From an uncultured Clostridia bacterium (lineage in GTDB: Bacteria > Bacillota > Clostridia > UBA1381): a DNA stretch of 42,041 nucleotides. Positions 31,358 through 40,968 of the stretch are shown piece after piece (position 1 is the stretch's first letter; every line of letters begins with the position of its first letter). The stretch is taken from positions 1 through 42,041 of the forward strand of contig CANPXG010000017.1 of the NCBI GenBank assembly GCA_947585795.1. The letters run 5' to 3'. The notes beneath the pieces are model-generated. The model made no database searches, had not been told where the DNA came from, and saw only the letters and a program-made list of their open reading frames with translations. The translations under genes were made by a program, and so were the position numbers.

Positions 31358-31360
31358 ATC

Positions 31361-31395
31361 AACCAAAAACCCCGCAAAAGCGGGGTTTTTTGGTT
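31361..31395 (+). terminator. terminator after the PIG-V-like gene
   Basis: AACCAAAAACCCCGC pairs with GCGGGGTTTTTTGGTT around an AAAA loop, with a T run. It directly follows the gene and lies just before the repeat cluster. Confidence 0.93.
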
Positions 31396-31411
31396 TTATA
31401 TGATTGTTTTT

Positions 31412-31761
31412 GCTTTTCGTATGCGTCGCAACTGACTGCTCGCTTCGCTCGCGAAAATTCTGCACTCCGTGCGGGCATACTCAGCACTGCTTCGCAGCCA
31501 CTCGGACACGCCGCTTCGCGGCTATGACATACCTTGCTTCGCAAGGGCTGCATCGTCCTCGTTTGCTTTTCGTATGCGTCGCAACTGACTGCTCGCTTTG
31601 CTCGCGAAAGTTCCGCACTCCGTGCGGGCATACTCAGCACTGCTTCGCAGCCACTCGGACACGCCGCTTCGCGGCTATGACATACCTTGCTTCGCAAGGG
31701 CTGCATCGTCCTCGTTTGCTTTTCGTATGCGTCGCAACTGACTGCTCGCTTCGCTCGCGAA
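31412..31761. repeat. 153-bp hairpin-rich direct repeat, two full copies plus a 44-bp partial
   Basis: Copies are 31412-31564, 31565-31717 and 31718-31761. The two full copies differ at about three bases. Each holds a row of short inverted repeats with TTC/TCC/CTCG loops: GCACTCCGTGC (31462-31472), CTGCTTCGCAG (31487-31497), GCCGCTTCGCGGC (31510-31522), CCTTGCTTCGCAAGG (31532-31546). The partial copy ends in GCTTCG-CTCG-CGAAGC (31748-31763), three bases from the groEL stop (31767). The 153-bp period is a multiple of three, so an open minus-strand frame runs through it, but that looks spurious. It fills the 390 bp between the PIG-V terminator and groEL; no other gene is seen. Confidence 0.9.
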
Positions 31762-31766
31762 GCCCA

Positions 31767-33699
<1,933 letters not shown>

Positions 33700-33734
33700 T
33701 TATATTACCTCCTGATTTTGTTAAGACTTTTTTG

Positions 33735-33761
33735 TTAGCACTCAACGTCTTTGAGTGCTAA
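33735..33761. promoter_or_regulatory. CIRCE operator (HrcA binding site)
   Basis: A perfect inverted repeat, TTAGCACTC-N9-GAGTGCTAA, lies between the promoter and groES. It binds the HrcA repressor in Firmicutes and causes heat-inducible groESL. hrcA is not in the window. Confidence 0.97.
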
Positions 33762-33768
33762 CAAGTAT

Positions 33769-33797
33769 AATTTACCACTCTTAACGGCGATTGTCAA
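33769..33797 (-). promoter_or_regulatory. sigma-A promoter for groESL
   Basis: Perfect TTGACA (33792-33797) and TAAATT (33769-33774) on the minus strand, spacer 17. The CIRCE element begins 8 bp downstream, as in other groESL operons. Confidence 0.75.
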
Positions 33798-33831
33798 TAG
33801 TTAAGGTAAATATTTCATAATTTGTTCATAA

Positions 33832-34197
33832 TTAGCTTACAAAATTCTCAAAAAGCTGCTGCGCCTCCTCAAGACGCTCAAAGCGCACTCCCTCGCGAAG
33901 CTCCGCTATATCCTGCGTCGGGAACACGCTCTCGCTTATTTCCTCACTTGTTACGACGCTCTTGCTTTTGCCTATGCATTTGTAGATTTTCAAAATTCCG
34001 TCCTCGATTACCACCTCGTACTCCGGTTCACCCTCGTTTTCCGTCTTTTCCGCGTTCCACGCGGGGTACGCCGTCGCCTGCGGCAAAGGCGCTTCACCCT
34101 CCGTGCCGCGCCGTCCGAGCGCGTATCCGCCCGAGAAAAACAACGCTACAAGTAATAGATATGACGAAATTATTAGCGTATTCTTGAAAATTTTCAT
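33832..34197 (-). CDS. small membrane-anchored protein with BofC-like C-terminal domain
   Basis: 121 residues: a cytoplasmic MKIFKNT, a membrane helix (about residues 8-27, IISSYLLLVALFFSGGYALG), a low-complexity linker rich in Glu/Pro/Ala, and a C-terminal region at about residues 58-119 (YEVVIEDGILKIYK, then SVFPTQDIAELREGVRFERLEEAQQLFENF). The pattern of a short beta hairpin followed by TQDIAELREG resembles BofC C-terminal or related clostridial spore proteins, but the match is by pattern only. GGAGG precedes the start. It diverges from the PBP gene and lies upstream of groESL. The membrane anchor is clear; the function is not established. Confidence 0.6.
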   Translation of the reverse strand: MKIFKNTLIISSYLLLVALFFSGGYALGRRGTEGEAPLPQATAYPAWNAEKTENEGEPEYEVVIEDGILKIYKCIGKSKSVVTSEEISESVFPTQDIAELREGVRFERLEEAQQLFENFVS

Positions 34198-34226
34198 AAT
34201 ATTTCCTCCGTTTGTAATTTTTTATG

Positions 34227-34257
34227 ATTATACCCGTTTTTACCGTTATTTATTCAA
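34227..34257 (-). promoter_or_regulatory. possible promoter for the BofC-like gene
   Basis: TATAAT (34227-34232) with TTGAAT (34252-34257) on the minus strand, spacer 19, which is long. It is back to back with the PBP promoter. Confidence 0.5.
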
Positions 34258-34281
34258 GGCGGCACGCCGTGAAAATAAAGG

Positions 34282-34310
34282 TTGCAAAATTTTCCGTTTT
34301 GAGGTATACT
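34282..34310 (+). promoter_or_regulatory. sigma-A promoter for the class A PBP
   Basis: TTGCAA (34282-34287) and TATACT (34305-34310), spacer 17, start near 34317; the gene's AGGAGGG site is about 20 bases further on. Confidence 0.75.
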
Positions 34311-34349
34311 AAAGGTGTATAATTATCTCTACGGTTAGGAGGGTATATT

Positions 34350-36956
34350 ATGCCGGATAACAATGATAAAAACAGGCAGAACCCCGGGTATACGTCAAAC
34401 GGCGACTTCGATTGGGAGGAGTACGATATGATGACGTCCGGCTCGTCCACCGTGCCAAGACGGCGTAGGCAGGGTTCTTCTTCCGCGCGTTCTTCTTCAC
34501 AGCGAAGCGTGCCAAGGCAGAGCGCTCCGACGCGCGAAGTGTCACCTGCTCCGCAAAGACGGCGTTCTTCATCGTCGAAGAAGCGTAAGAAAAAGAAAAA
34601 GCAGCTTACCGAAAAACAGCTTCGTTTCAGACGGCGCTTAAGACTTACGCTGTTTACCGTCCTGCTCATACTCATTATAATCGGCACAGGCATGACGGTC
34701 GGTATGTACGCCGCGGTATCGCGCGAGATAAAGGATATGAATATACAGTCCCTCGCGCTCAATTACTCGTCGTTTATATATTACGAGGACGAGGGCGGCA
34801 ACGTTCAGGAGCTTGAGCAGATACAGGGTGAGGACAACCGTATATGGGTAGATTCCTCGCAAATCCCGCAGGTAATGAAGGACGCTATGGTTTCCATAGA
34901 GGACGAGCGTTTTTACAAGCACCACGGCGTAGACATAAAGCGTACCGCCGGCGCGACGGCGAAGTGGGTACTGGCGAAAATGGGTATCGGCTCGTCAAGC
35001 TACGGCGGCAGCACGATCACTCAGCAGGTCATAAAGAATATAACGAATGAAAAGGAAAACAAACCGTCGCGTAAAATTAAGGAAATGATGCGCGCGGTAG
35101 CGCTTGAAAAGCAGCTCACAAAGGACGAAATACTTACTATGTACTTAAACATAGTCTTTTTTGCCAACAACTGCAACGGCGTTGAAGCAGCGGCTAACAC
35201 TTACTTCAACAAGGACGCGCTCGACCTCACTCTTCCCGAGGCGGCTTCGATCGCGGGTATCACTCAATTTCCGTCGGAATTTGATCCGTTCACCCACCCC
35301 GACAAGAATATCGAAAAGAGAAACGTCGTTTTGGGTAAGATGCTGGAGCTTGGTTACATCACGCAGGATGAGTATAACTCCGCCGCAACGAGCGATCTTG
35401 CCGTAAGCAACGCGCACAAGGAAAACCGCGGACGCATAACCTCATACTTTGTCGATCAGGTCGTAACGGACGTTATAAACGACCTCGTACGGCAGAAGGG
35501 TTATTCCGAGGACTTTGCTACTCAGCAGGTATATAACGGCGGTCTTAAAATTTACGCGACAATAGATCCCAAGATACAGTCGATAATGGAGGATATATTC
35601 ACCAACGAGGCAAACTTCCCCCACACTGGCAGGGGCGCTCAGTCCGCGATGGTGGTAATAGATCCCTACACGGGCAAGGTGCGCGGACTTATCGGAGGGC
35701 TCGGTGAAAAGACGGATATACGCGGCTGGAACAGAGCTACGCAGTCAAAGCGTCAGCCCGGTTCGTCGATAAAGCCGCTGTCGGTTTACTCGCCCGCGAT
35801 AGACACGGGTAAAATAACGGAAGTGACGACAGTTACGGACGAGGAAATAACGATAGGTAACGACAACTGGAAGCCCAAGAACTCATATTCGGGATTTTTG
35901 GGCGACATGACCATCAAGGAAGCCGTGGCACGCTCGGCGAATATACCGGCGGTAAAGGTTCTCGACATGGTCGGAATATCCACGTCGTTCGGGTATCTGC
36001 AAAACAAATTCCACCTGAGCACGCTCGACGAAAAGGACAAGAACTACAGTTCTCTCGCTTTGGGCGGTCTTACGAACGGTGTTACGGTTGAAGAAATGGC
36101 TGCCGCGTACTGCACGTTCGTAAACAGTGGAAAGTATATCGCGCCTTACACGTACACGCAAGTCCTTGACTCCACAGGGCAGGTCATCCTGCAGAACGGA
36201 GCAGACTCCACGCAGGCGATAAGCGCCGCTTCGGCGTACATCATGTCGGACTTGCTCGCCGGCGTTGTGGACTCTCCGTACGGAACGGGTAGAGGAGCCA
36301 AGCTCGATTCCGGTATGCCGACATACGGAAAGACAGGTACGACGGACGACGACTGCGACAAGTGGTTTGTCGGCTTCACGCCCTACTACGTGGGCGCGTG
36401 CTGGTACGGATTTGACACGCCTTCGTCCATATCGGACGCGGGAGTTTCCGGTAACCCGACCGTGGACGCGTGGAATCTCGTAATGGAGAGAATACATGAA
36501 TCTCTGAACATAAAAGAGCTTACAAAGCCTTCAAACGTTGTTGAGGCTGACGTGTGCGACTACTCGGGTATGCTCGCGACAGAAACGTGTCCGTCTTCGA
36601 ACGGATTCTTCGTCGAGGGTACACAGCCCAAGTCATACTGTACCGATGAGTCCCATACGCGCAGCAGGACAACGCCCACTCCCGAAGCGTCGCCTTCGGC
36701 ATCACCGTCTGCGCCTCCCATTGCTACGCCCGGTCCGGAGCCTACCGTAACTTCGGGTACCGGTTCAGGTACGGGAACGTCAAATACCGGCGCGTCGTCC
36801 AACACGAACACCGGAACATCGCCTTCAAATACAGGCTCGTCGGGTGTGAACGAAGCGCCCGAACCCGATGATACGGACGATGAGCCCGTAAGCGTGGGCG
36901 GCGGTACGGACGAAGCTCCAACCGACGATGGCGGTGAAGCGGAAACCGAAGAATAA
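34350..36956 (+). CDS. class A penicillin-binding protein (PBP1A-type transglycosylase/transpeptidase)
   Basis: 868 residues. A basic, Ser/Arg-rich cytoplasmic tail (residues 1-95, ending KKRKKKKKQLTEKQLRF) precedes one membrane helix (about 98-125). The GT51 domain has EDERFYKHHGVD (about residue 183), GGSTITQQVIKN and ALEKQLTKDEILTMYLN. The transpeptidase domain has the catalytic Ser of QPGSSIKPLSVY (about residue 472), the RSANIPAVK motif and KTGTTDDDCD (about 660). The last 110 residues are a Pro/Thr/Ser/Gly-rich tail outside the membrane. It polymerises and cross-links peptidoglycan. A single-gene unit with its own promoter and terminator. Confidence 0.96.
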   Translation: MPDNNDKNRQNPGYTSNGDFDWEEYDMMTSGSSTVPRRRRQGSSSARSSSQRSVPRQSAPTREVSPAPQRRRSSSSKKRKKKKKQLTEKQLRFRRRLRLTLFTVLLILIIIGTGMTVGMYAAVSREIKDMNIQSLALNYSSFIYYEDEGGNVQELEQIQGEDNRIWVDSSQIPQVMKDAMVSIEDERFYKHHGVDIKRTAGATAKWVLAKMGIGSSSYGGSTITQQVIKNITNEKENKPSRKIKEMMRAVALEKQLTKDEILTMYLNIVFFANNCNGVEAAANTYFNKDALDLTLPEAASIAGITQFPSEFDPFTHPDKNIEKRNVVLGKMLELGYITQDEYNSAATSDLAVSNAHKENRGRITSYFVDQVVTDVINDLVRQKGYSEDFATQQVYNGGLKIYATIDPKIQSIMEDIFTNEANFPHTGRGAQSAMVVIDPYTGKVRGLIGGLGEKTDIRGWNRATQSKRQPGSSIKPLSVYSPAIDTGKITEVTTVTDEEITIGNDNWKPKNSYSGFLGDMTIKEAVARSANIPAVKVLDMVGISTSFGYLQNKFHLSTLDEKDKNYSSLALGGLTNGVTVEEMAAAYCTFVNSGKYIAPYTYTQVLDSTGQVILQNGADSTQAISAASAYIMSDLLAGVVDSPYGTGRGAKLDSGMPTYGKTGTTDDDCDKWFVGFTPYYVGACWYGFDTPSSISDAGVSGNPTVDAWNLVMERIHESLNIKELTKPSNVVEADVCDYSGMLATETCPSSNGFFVEGTQPKSYCTDESHTRSRTTPTPEASPSASPSAPPIATPGPEPTVTSGTGSGTGTSNTGASSNTNTGTSPSNTGSSGVNEAPEPDDTDDEPVSVGGGTDEAPTDDGGEAETEE

Positions 36957-36966
36957 ATAAGCATAC

Positions 36967-36997
36967 AAAAAAATCCACTCATGTGAGTGGATTTTTT
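36967..36997. terminator. bidirectional terminator between the PBP and thiF-like genes
   Basis: AAAAAATCCACTC pairs with GAGTGGATTTTTT around an ATGT loop. It serves the PBP gene on the plus strand and ends the long cysS-to-thiF-like operon on the minus strand. Confidence 0.93.
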
Positions 36998-36999
36998 AT

Positions 37000-37746
37000 T
37001 TACTTATTTCCGCACGCGGCGCAATCACCGTCCGTGGGAACGTGTACCTTGCGAAACTCCTGTGTCAGCGCGTCATAAGTTAAAAGCGCGCCCGTAAGCG
37101 GTTCACCCGCGCCCGTCAGGTACTTGATAGCCTCCATAGCCTGCAGGCTGCCTATAACGCCCGGCACGGCTCCGACCACGCCCGGCGCGGACGGAAAAGC
37201 GTCCTTCGGCGGCGGATTTTTAAACACGCACCTGTAGCACGCGCCGTGATTTGGCACATACGTCATAAGCTGACCTTTAAAACCGCTTATACCCGCGTGA
37301 GTGAACGGTTTACCCGCCTTCACACACGCGTCGTTTATGAGAAATTTCGCGTCGAAATTATCCGTGCAGTCAAGCACAAAATCATAGTCCTTTATTATAT
37401 CGTAAATATTATCCTCAGTGACAAATACGCGGTACGTTTTTACCGTAACGTCGGGATTTATCCGCTGCATTTTCTCCTTTGCGGACTCCACCTTCGCCCT
37501 GCCCGCGTCACACGTCGTATGAATGATCTGCCGCTGTAAATTTGACACGGACACCTCGTCCGCGTCGGCTATTCCGACCGTGCCCACGCCGGCGGCAGCG
37601 AGATATAGTGCGGCGGGTGAACCGAGTCCTCCCGTTCCTATTATGAGCACGCTCGACGAGAGCAGCTTTTTCTGACCTTCCTCGCCTATCCCGTCAAGCA
37701 CGATATGCCGCGCGTACCTTTCCTTCTGTTCACTTGTAAGCTCCAT
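37000..37746 (-). CDS. HesA/MoeB/ThiF-family E1-like adenylating enzyme
   Basis: 248 residues. Such enzymes adenylate the Gly-Gly end of a ubiquitin-like sulfur carrier. Visible are the nucleotide loop IIGTGGLGSPAALYLA (GxGGLG, about residues 36-42), the NLQRQI Arg finger, the catalytic DCTDN region (about 126-130), and zinc Cys at 170, 173, 242 and 245 (CYRC, CAAC). The Cys that ThiF-type enzymes carry just before GVVG is missing (AFPSAPGVVGAV), so sulfur transfer would need another protein; the enzyme may act only as an adenylase, like MoeB. It overlaps the JAMM protease by 17 bp and is last in its operon. No moaD or thiS-like gene is beside it; the only carrier in the window is the ThiS part of thiSG. 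Confidence 0.92.
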   Translation of the reverse strand: MELTSEQKERYARHIVLDGIGEEGQKKLLSSSVLIIGTGGLGSPAALYLAAAGVGTVGIADADEVSVSNLQRQIIHTTCDAGRAKVESAKEKMQRINPDVTVKTYRVFVTEDNIYDIIKDYDFVLDCTDNFDAKFLINDACVKAGKPFTHAGISGFKGQLMTYVPNHGACYRCVFKNPPPKDAFPSAPGVVGAVPGVIGSLQAMEAIKYLTGAGEPLTGALLTYDALTQEFRKVHVPTDGDCAACGNK

Positions 37747-38167
37747 TTTTCCTTTGTCCTTCTTCCGTCACGACCGCTTCCTCAGCCGCTTCTCCGTCTT
37801 TTACACGAAACGACTTTATCACGGGCTTACCCTTGGCGAGCGATATGATCACGTAGCTTGCGCCTTCATCGTGCGCAAGACGTATGTCTTCCCTCGACGG
37901 TATCGGCGGTGACGCGGGGTGCGAATGGAAATTACCAAGCGGTGTTATCCCCTTTTTACGCATATCTCTCACCGCGTCAAGCTGAGCGTGAACGTCTATG
38001 GAAAAATGTTCGCGCGATCGGTCGATATTTTCAAGGGGATATATGTCCGTGACCTCTTTTGCGCCGTCCGATATTATCCCGCCGATAAGTCCGCACACCT
38101 CATACGGTGCGCCGCTTTCGGCGCAGCGTATCAACTCGGTACAAAGACACTTCGGTATTTTGAGCAT
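37730..38167 (-). CDS. JAMM/MPN+ metalloprotease (M67 family)
   Basis: 145 residues, one compact JAMM domain. The zinc ligands and catalytic residues of the JAMM signature are all present: Glu23 (EVCGLIGG), His81 and His83 (NFHSHPASPP), Ser91 and Asp94 (PSREDI), with the correct HxH-x7-S-x2-D spacing. In prokaryotes such proteases trim C-terminal extensions from ubiquitin-like sulfur carriers or cut the carrier-target bond, and are commonly encoded beside an E1-like enzyme, as here (17-bp overlap). No signal peptide, so cytoplasmic. The natural substrate is not encoded adjacent; the fused ThiS-ThiG is a candidate by inference. Confidence 0.93.
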   Translation of the reverse strand: MLKIPKCLCTELIRCAESGAPYEVCGLIGGIISDGAKEVTDIYPLENIDRSREHFSIDVHAQLDAVRDMRKKGITPLGNFHSHPASPPIPSREDIRLAHDEGASYVIISLAKGKPVIKSFRVKDGEAAEEAVVTEEGQRKNGAYK

Positions 38168-38172
38168 CGTCT

Positions 38173-38712
38173 TTATTGCTCGCCGGTTTGGTCGGGCACT
38201 ATCGCCTCAAGCTTTCCCGACGCGGTGATCGCGAGATTTTTAAGCAAATTTCTCTGCGTATCGTCCGAACCGCTGCCAGCCGTTATCTCGATAAGACAGC
38301 CTCTGTCGTACACGTGTATCGTCGGGAACGCGATAAACGCCTCCTGACCTATACCGCCTATGACCTCCGCCGTGGAGCGAGCCGCCTTTTCCTGCTCGTA
38401 CTGCGCGAATATCTGCTGATAATCTATCGTGTCCGTAAACTGCGTCACCGTGACCTTCACCGGATCATACTGACCTATCGGCTCACTTCTGTAAAGCACC
38501 GTCGCGGTGTTTCCGTCACGCGTCACTTCCGTCGGCTCCACCACGGGCGTGTAACCCGCGTTGATCGCCACGTCGTCAACGGTGACAAGCGACGCGGGAT
38601 CTATCTCCGGTATCGGGATCGGAGTGGGCTTCGCGAACAGTCCGCCGCCCGAGCAGGAACAAAGTCCCACGGTGACCGCGACGCTCGCGAGAGCGAGTAA
38701 TATCTTTTTCAT
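38173..38712 (-). CDS. putative lipoprotein of unknown function
   Basis: 179 residues. A signal peptide MKKILLALASVAVTVG is followed by LCSC, a plausible lipobox (cleavage before the second Cys), then a Pro-rich linker (KPTPIPIPEIDP) and a 130-residue beta-rich domain with TVDDVAINAGYTPV, VKVTVTQFTDTI and AYDRGC-like VYDRGCLIEITAGSGS. The layout resembles DUF3558-type extracellular lipoproteins, but the match is not firm. GGAGG precedes the start. It lies between transketolase and the JAMM protease in the operon; the link to either is unclear. Confidence 0.75.
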   Translation of the reverse strand: MKKILLALASVAVTVGLCSCSGGGLFAKPTPIPIPEIDPASLVTVDDVAINAGYTPVVEPTEVTRDGNTATVLYRSEPIGQYDPVKVTVTQFTDTIDYQQIFAQYEQEKAARSTAEVIGGIGQEAFIAFPTIHVYDRGCLIEITAGSGSDDTQRNLLKNLAITASGKLEAIVPDQTGEQ

Positions 38713-38729
38713 ATCCCTTACCTCCGAAT

Positions 38730-39662
38730 TTACTTCTTCTTAATAACTTCTTTGACGTTCTTAATTATATTTTCGGCTGTCAGTCCATACGCTTCAAACA
38801 GTTCTGCCGGTTTGCCCGACTGACCAAAGTCCTCCGTACCGATTATCTTCACGGGACACGGCGCGTTTTGGCAAACGACTTCGCTTACCGCGCTGCCCAA
38901 GCCGCCCATAACGTAATGCTCCTCGGCGGTGACGATAGCGCCTGTTTCCTTCGCCGCCTTAATAATAATTTCCTCGTCGATAGGCTTTATCGTGTGAATG
39001 TTTATAACTCTCGCGCTTATGCCCTCAGCCGCGAGCGTTTCAGCCGCCTTTAATGATTCCTGAACGAGCAAGCCCGTTGCGATGATCGTAACGTCCGAGC
39101 CTTCTTTCAGCTGAACGCCCTTACCTATCTCGAACTTGTAATCCTCTCCGTTTACGTCCTCAACAGCCAGTCTGCCGAATCGCATATAAACCGGTCCGTC
39201 ATGCTCCATAGCCGCCTTTACGGCAAGCTGCGCCTCAATGTCATCGGCGGGATTTATAATGACCATACCCGGGATCGTGCGCATAAGCGCTATATCCTCA
39301 AGGCACTGATGTGATGCGCCGTCCTCGCCGACGGAAATACCCGCGTGTGTCGCGCCTATCTTTACGTTAAGGTGCGGATAGCCGATAGAATTGCGTATCT
39401 GCTCGAACGCTCTGCCAGCCGCGAACATAGCGAACGTTGACGCGAACGCGATTTTGCCGCACGTCGCGAGACCTGCCGCGACACACATCATATCCGCCTC
39501 GGCTATGCCCATGTTGATAAATCTTTCGGGACACGCTTCCTTGAATTTTGTGGTCATTGTTGATTTCGAAAGGTCGGCGTCGAGAACAACGACGTTCTCA
39601 TTGGGAATGCCGTATTTGACAAGCGCCTGACCGTATGACGCTCTTGTTGCCTGCTTTGCCAT
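38730..39662 (-). CDS. transketolase, C-terminal subunit
   Basis: 310 residues, the pyrimidine-binding and C-terminal domains of a split transketolase, common in Clostridia and archaea. It has VLDADLSKSTMTTKFKEACPERFINMGIAEADMMCVAAGLA (the catalytic Glu in GIAEAD), SVGEDGASHQCLEDIALMR and MRFGRLAVED. A GIVTAEEH-like AIVTAEEHYVMGGLGSAV segment shapes the C-terminal domain. It moves two-carbon units in the pentose phosphate pathway together with the N-terminal subunit; the two genes overlap by one base at 39662. Confidence 0.96.
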   Translation of the reverse strand: MAKQATRASYGQALVKYGIPNENVVVLDADLSKSTMTTKFKEACPERFINMGIAEADMMCVAAGLATCGKIAFASTFAMFAAGRAFEQIRNSIGYPHLNVKIGATHAGISVGEDGASHQCLEDIALMRTIPGMVIINPADDIEAQLAVKAAMEHDGPVYMRFGRLAVEDVNGEDYKFEIGKGVQLKEGSDVTIIATGLLVQESLKAAETLAAEGISARVINIHTIKPIDEEIIIKAAKETGAIVTAEEHYVMGGLGSAVSEVVCQNAPCPVKIIGTEDFGQSGKPAELFEAYGLTAENIIKNVKEVIKKK

Positions 39663-40510
39663 TATAAGCTCGCCTCCAATCTCTTTATCTGCTCGTCAAG
39701 CTCCGCGATCGCCTTATTGTAATCGTCCTCCTTCGGAGCTGCGCCGTGCCATGCGGGGTTGTTTTCCATAAACGACACGTTCTTGCCCTTGACCGACTTC
39801 ATTATAACGGCGGTCGGCTTGCCCTTCGTAGCCTTCGCCTCGTTTACCGCCGCTTCAAGCTCATTAAAATCATGAGCACTGCACTTTATAACGTGCCAAC
39901 CGAACGCTTCAAACTTCTTGTCTATCGGCGTAGGGTTCATGACCTTCGTTATATCGCCGTCGATCTGCAAGCCGTTGTTGTCAATGAAAATCGTGAAGTT
40001 GTCAAGCTTGTAATGCGGAGCGAACATCGCCTGCTCCCAGACCTGTCCTTCCTCCAATTCTCCGTCGCCGAGAATCGAATAAACGCGGTAATCCTTGTTG
40101 TCGAGCTTCGCCGCGAGAGCCATTCCGCCCGCGACGCACACGCCCTGACCGAGCGAACCGGTTGACATCTCAACGCCCGGAACCTTATCGAGAACCGGAT
40201 GTCCCTGTAAGAAGCTTCCGAATTTTCTCAGATTTTTCATTTCGGCGGGATCGAAAAAACCCCTCTCAGCCAGCGTTCCGTAAAGCGCGGGCGCGGTGTG
40301 ACCCTTCGACAGCACAAATCTGTCGCGTCCCTCCATCTTCGGATTTTTGGGATCAATGTTCATAACCTCGAAATAGAGGTATGTAAGCACGTCCGCTATC
40401 GAAAGCGAGCCGCCCGGGTGACCCGACGCCGCGTTGTACACGCCCGTAAGCGCGTGCTTACGCACCTTGTTGGCGATTATGGACAGCTCTGTTACTCTTT
40501 TTGCATCCAT
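39662..40510 (-). CDS. transketolase, N-terminal subunit
   Basis: 282 residues, the thiamine diphosphate-binding half of a split transketolase. Visible are AASGHPGGSLSIADVLTYL, RDRFVLSKGHTAPALY, GSLGQGVCVAGGMALA, and the ThDP/Mg motif GDGELEEGQVWEQAMFA with DNNGLQIDG. It pairs with the next gene to form the active enzyme. GGAGGAAACGA precedes the start. The gap to mrnC (about 50 bp) holds no promoter, so it is likely transcribed from the cysS-mrnC operon. Confidence 0.97.
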   Translation of the reverse strand: MDAKRVTELSIIANKVRKHALTGVYNAASGHPGGSLSIADVLTYLYFEVMNIDPKNPKMEGRDRFVLSKGHTAPALYGTLAERGFFDPAEMKNLRKFGSFLQGHPVLDKVPGVEMSTGSLGQGVCVAGGMALAAKLDNKDYRVYSILGDGELEEGQVWEQAMFAPHYKLDNFTIFIDNNGLQIDGDITKVMNPTPIDKKFEAFGWHVIKCSAHDFNELEAAVNEAKATKGKPTAVIMKSVKGKNVSFMENNPAWHGAAPKEDDYNKAIAELDEQIKRLEASL

Positions 40511-40560
40511 TATATCGTTTCCTCCTGTTATTTTTATTAAATCGGTTTTTATACCGTTTT

Positions 40561-40968
40561 TTACTGTTTCTTTCGCTCGTCCGCCGCATGCTCGTACGCG
40601 AACGCCATAAGCTCTCTGAGCCTGTCCTTCTCGTCCGCGAGGTACAGGTAGCCGAAAAGAGCCTCCAGCCCCGTCGCGTAACGGTAATCGGAAAGGTCGG
40701 CGTTCTTCGGCACGGTCGGCGATTTCGCGTTCCTGCCGCGCCTGAATACCGCCGTTTCGTCGTCCGTAAGTATCGGGAGCATCGCGTGTATGCTGTTCGA
40801 CTGCGCGTGGGCTTTGACGTATTTTATACTGTGTACGTGCAGCTTATGCGCAGCCATGTCGGGGTGTTCCGCGATGAGCCGCGTGCGCACGTACACCTCG
40901 TATACCGCGTCGCCGATGTACGCCAAAGGCAGTGGCGCGTATTGATTGGGTGGTTTCGTTTGCATCAT
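40561..40968 (-). CDS. mrnC: Mini-ribonuclease III
   Basis: 135 residues. Mini-III is a small RNase III with no dsRNA-binding domain; it matures 23S rRNA in Firmicutes. [19 protein letters not shown] is the catalytic RNase III signature and [11 protein letters not shown] the second acid-bearing motif. The frame extends to 41061 through the end of cysS, but the family start [20 protein letters not shown] at 40968 overlaps the cysS stop by 4 bases with GGAG 9 bases upstream, so 40968 is used. cysS-mrnC order is standard in Clostridia and Bacilli. Confidence 0.95.
   Translation of the reverse strand: MMQTKPPNQYAPLPLAYIGDAVYEVYVRTRLIAEHPDMAAHKLHVHSIKYVKAHAQSNSIHAMLPILTDDETAVFRRGRNAKSPTVPKNADLSDYRYATGLEALFGYLYLADEKDRLRELMAFAYEHAADERKKQ

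Noticed and set aside
31359-31706. A 115-codon minus-strand open frame with two identical protein repeats (MQPLRSKVCHSREAACPSG start)
   Set aside because: It is the 153-bp hairpin repeat read in one frame. The period is a multiple of three so the frame stays open. There is no ribosome binding site and the composition is that of palindromes, so it is not taken as a gene.
40511-40560. A small hairpin CGGT-ATAAAA-ACCG between mrnC and the transketolase
   Set aside because: Only four base pairs with a weak T run; too short to call a terminator, so the operon is taken as continuous.
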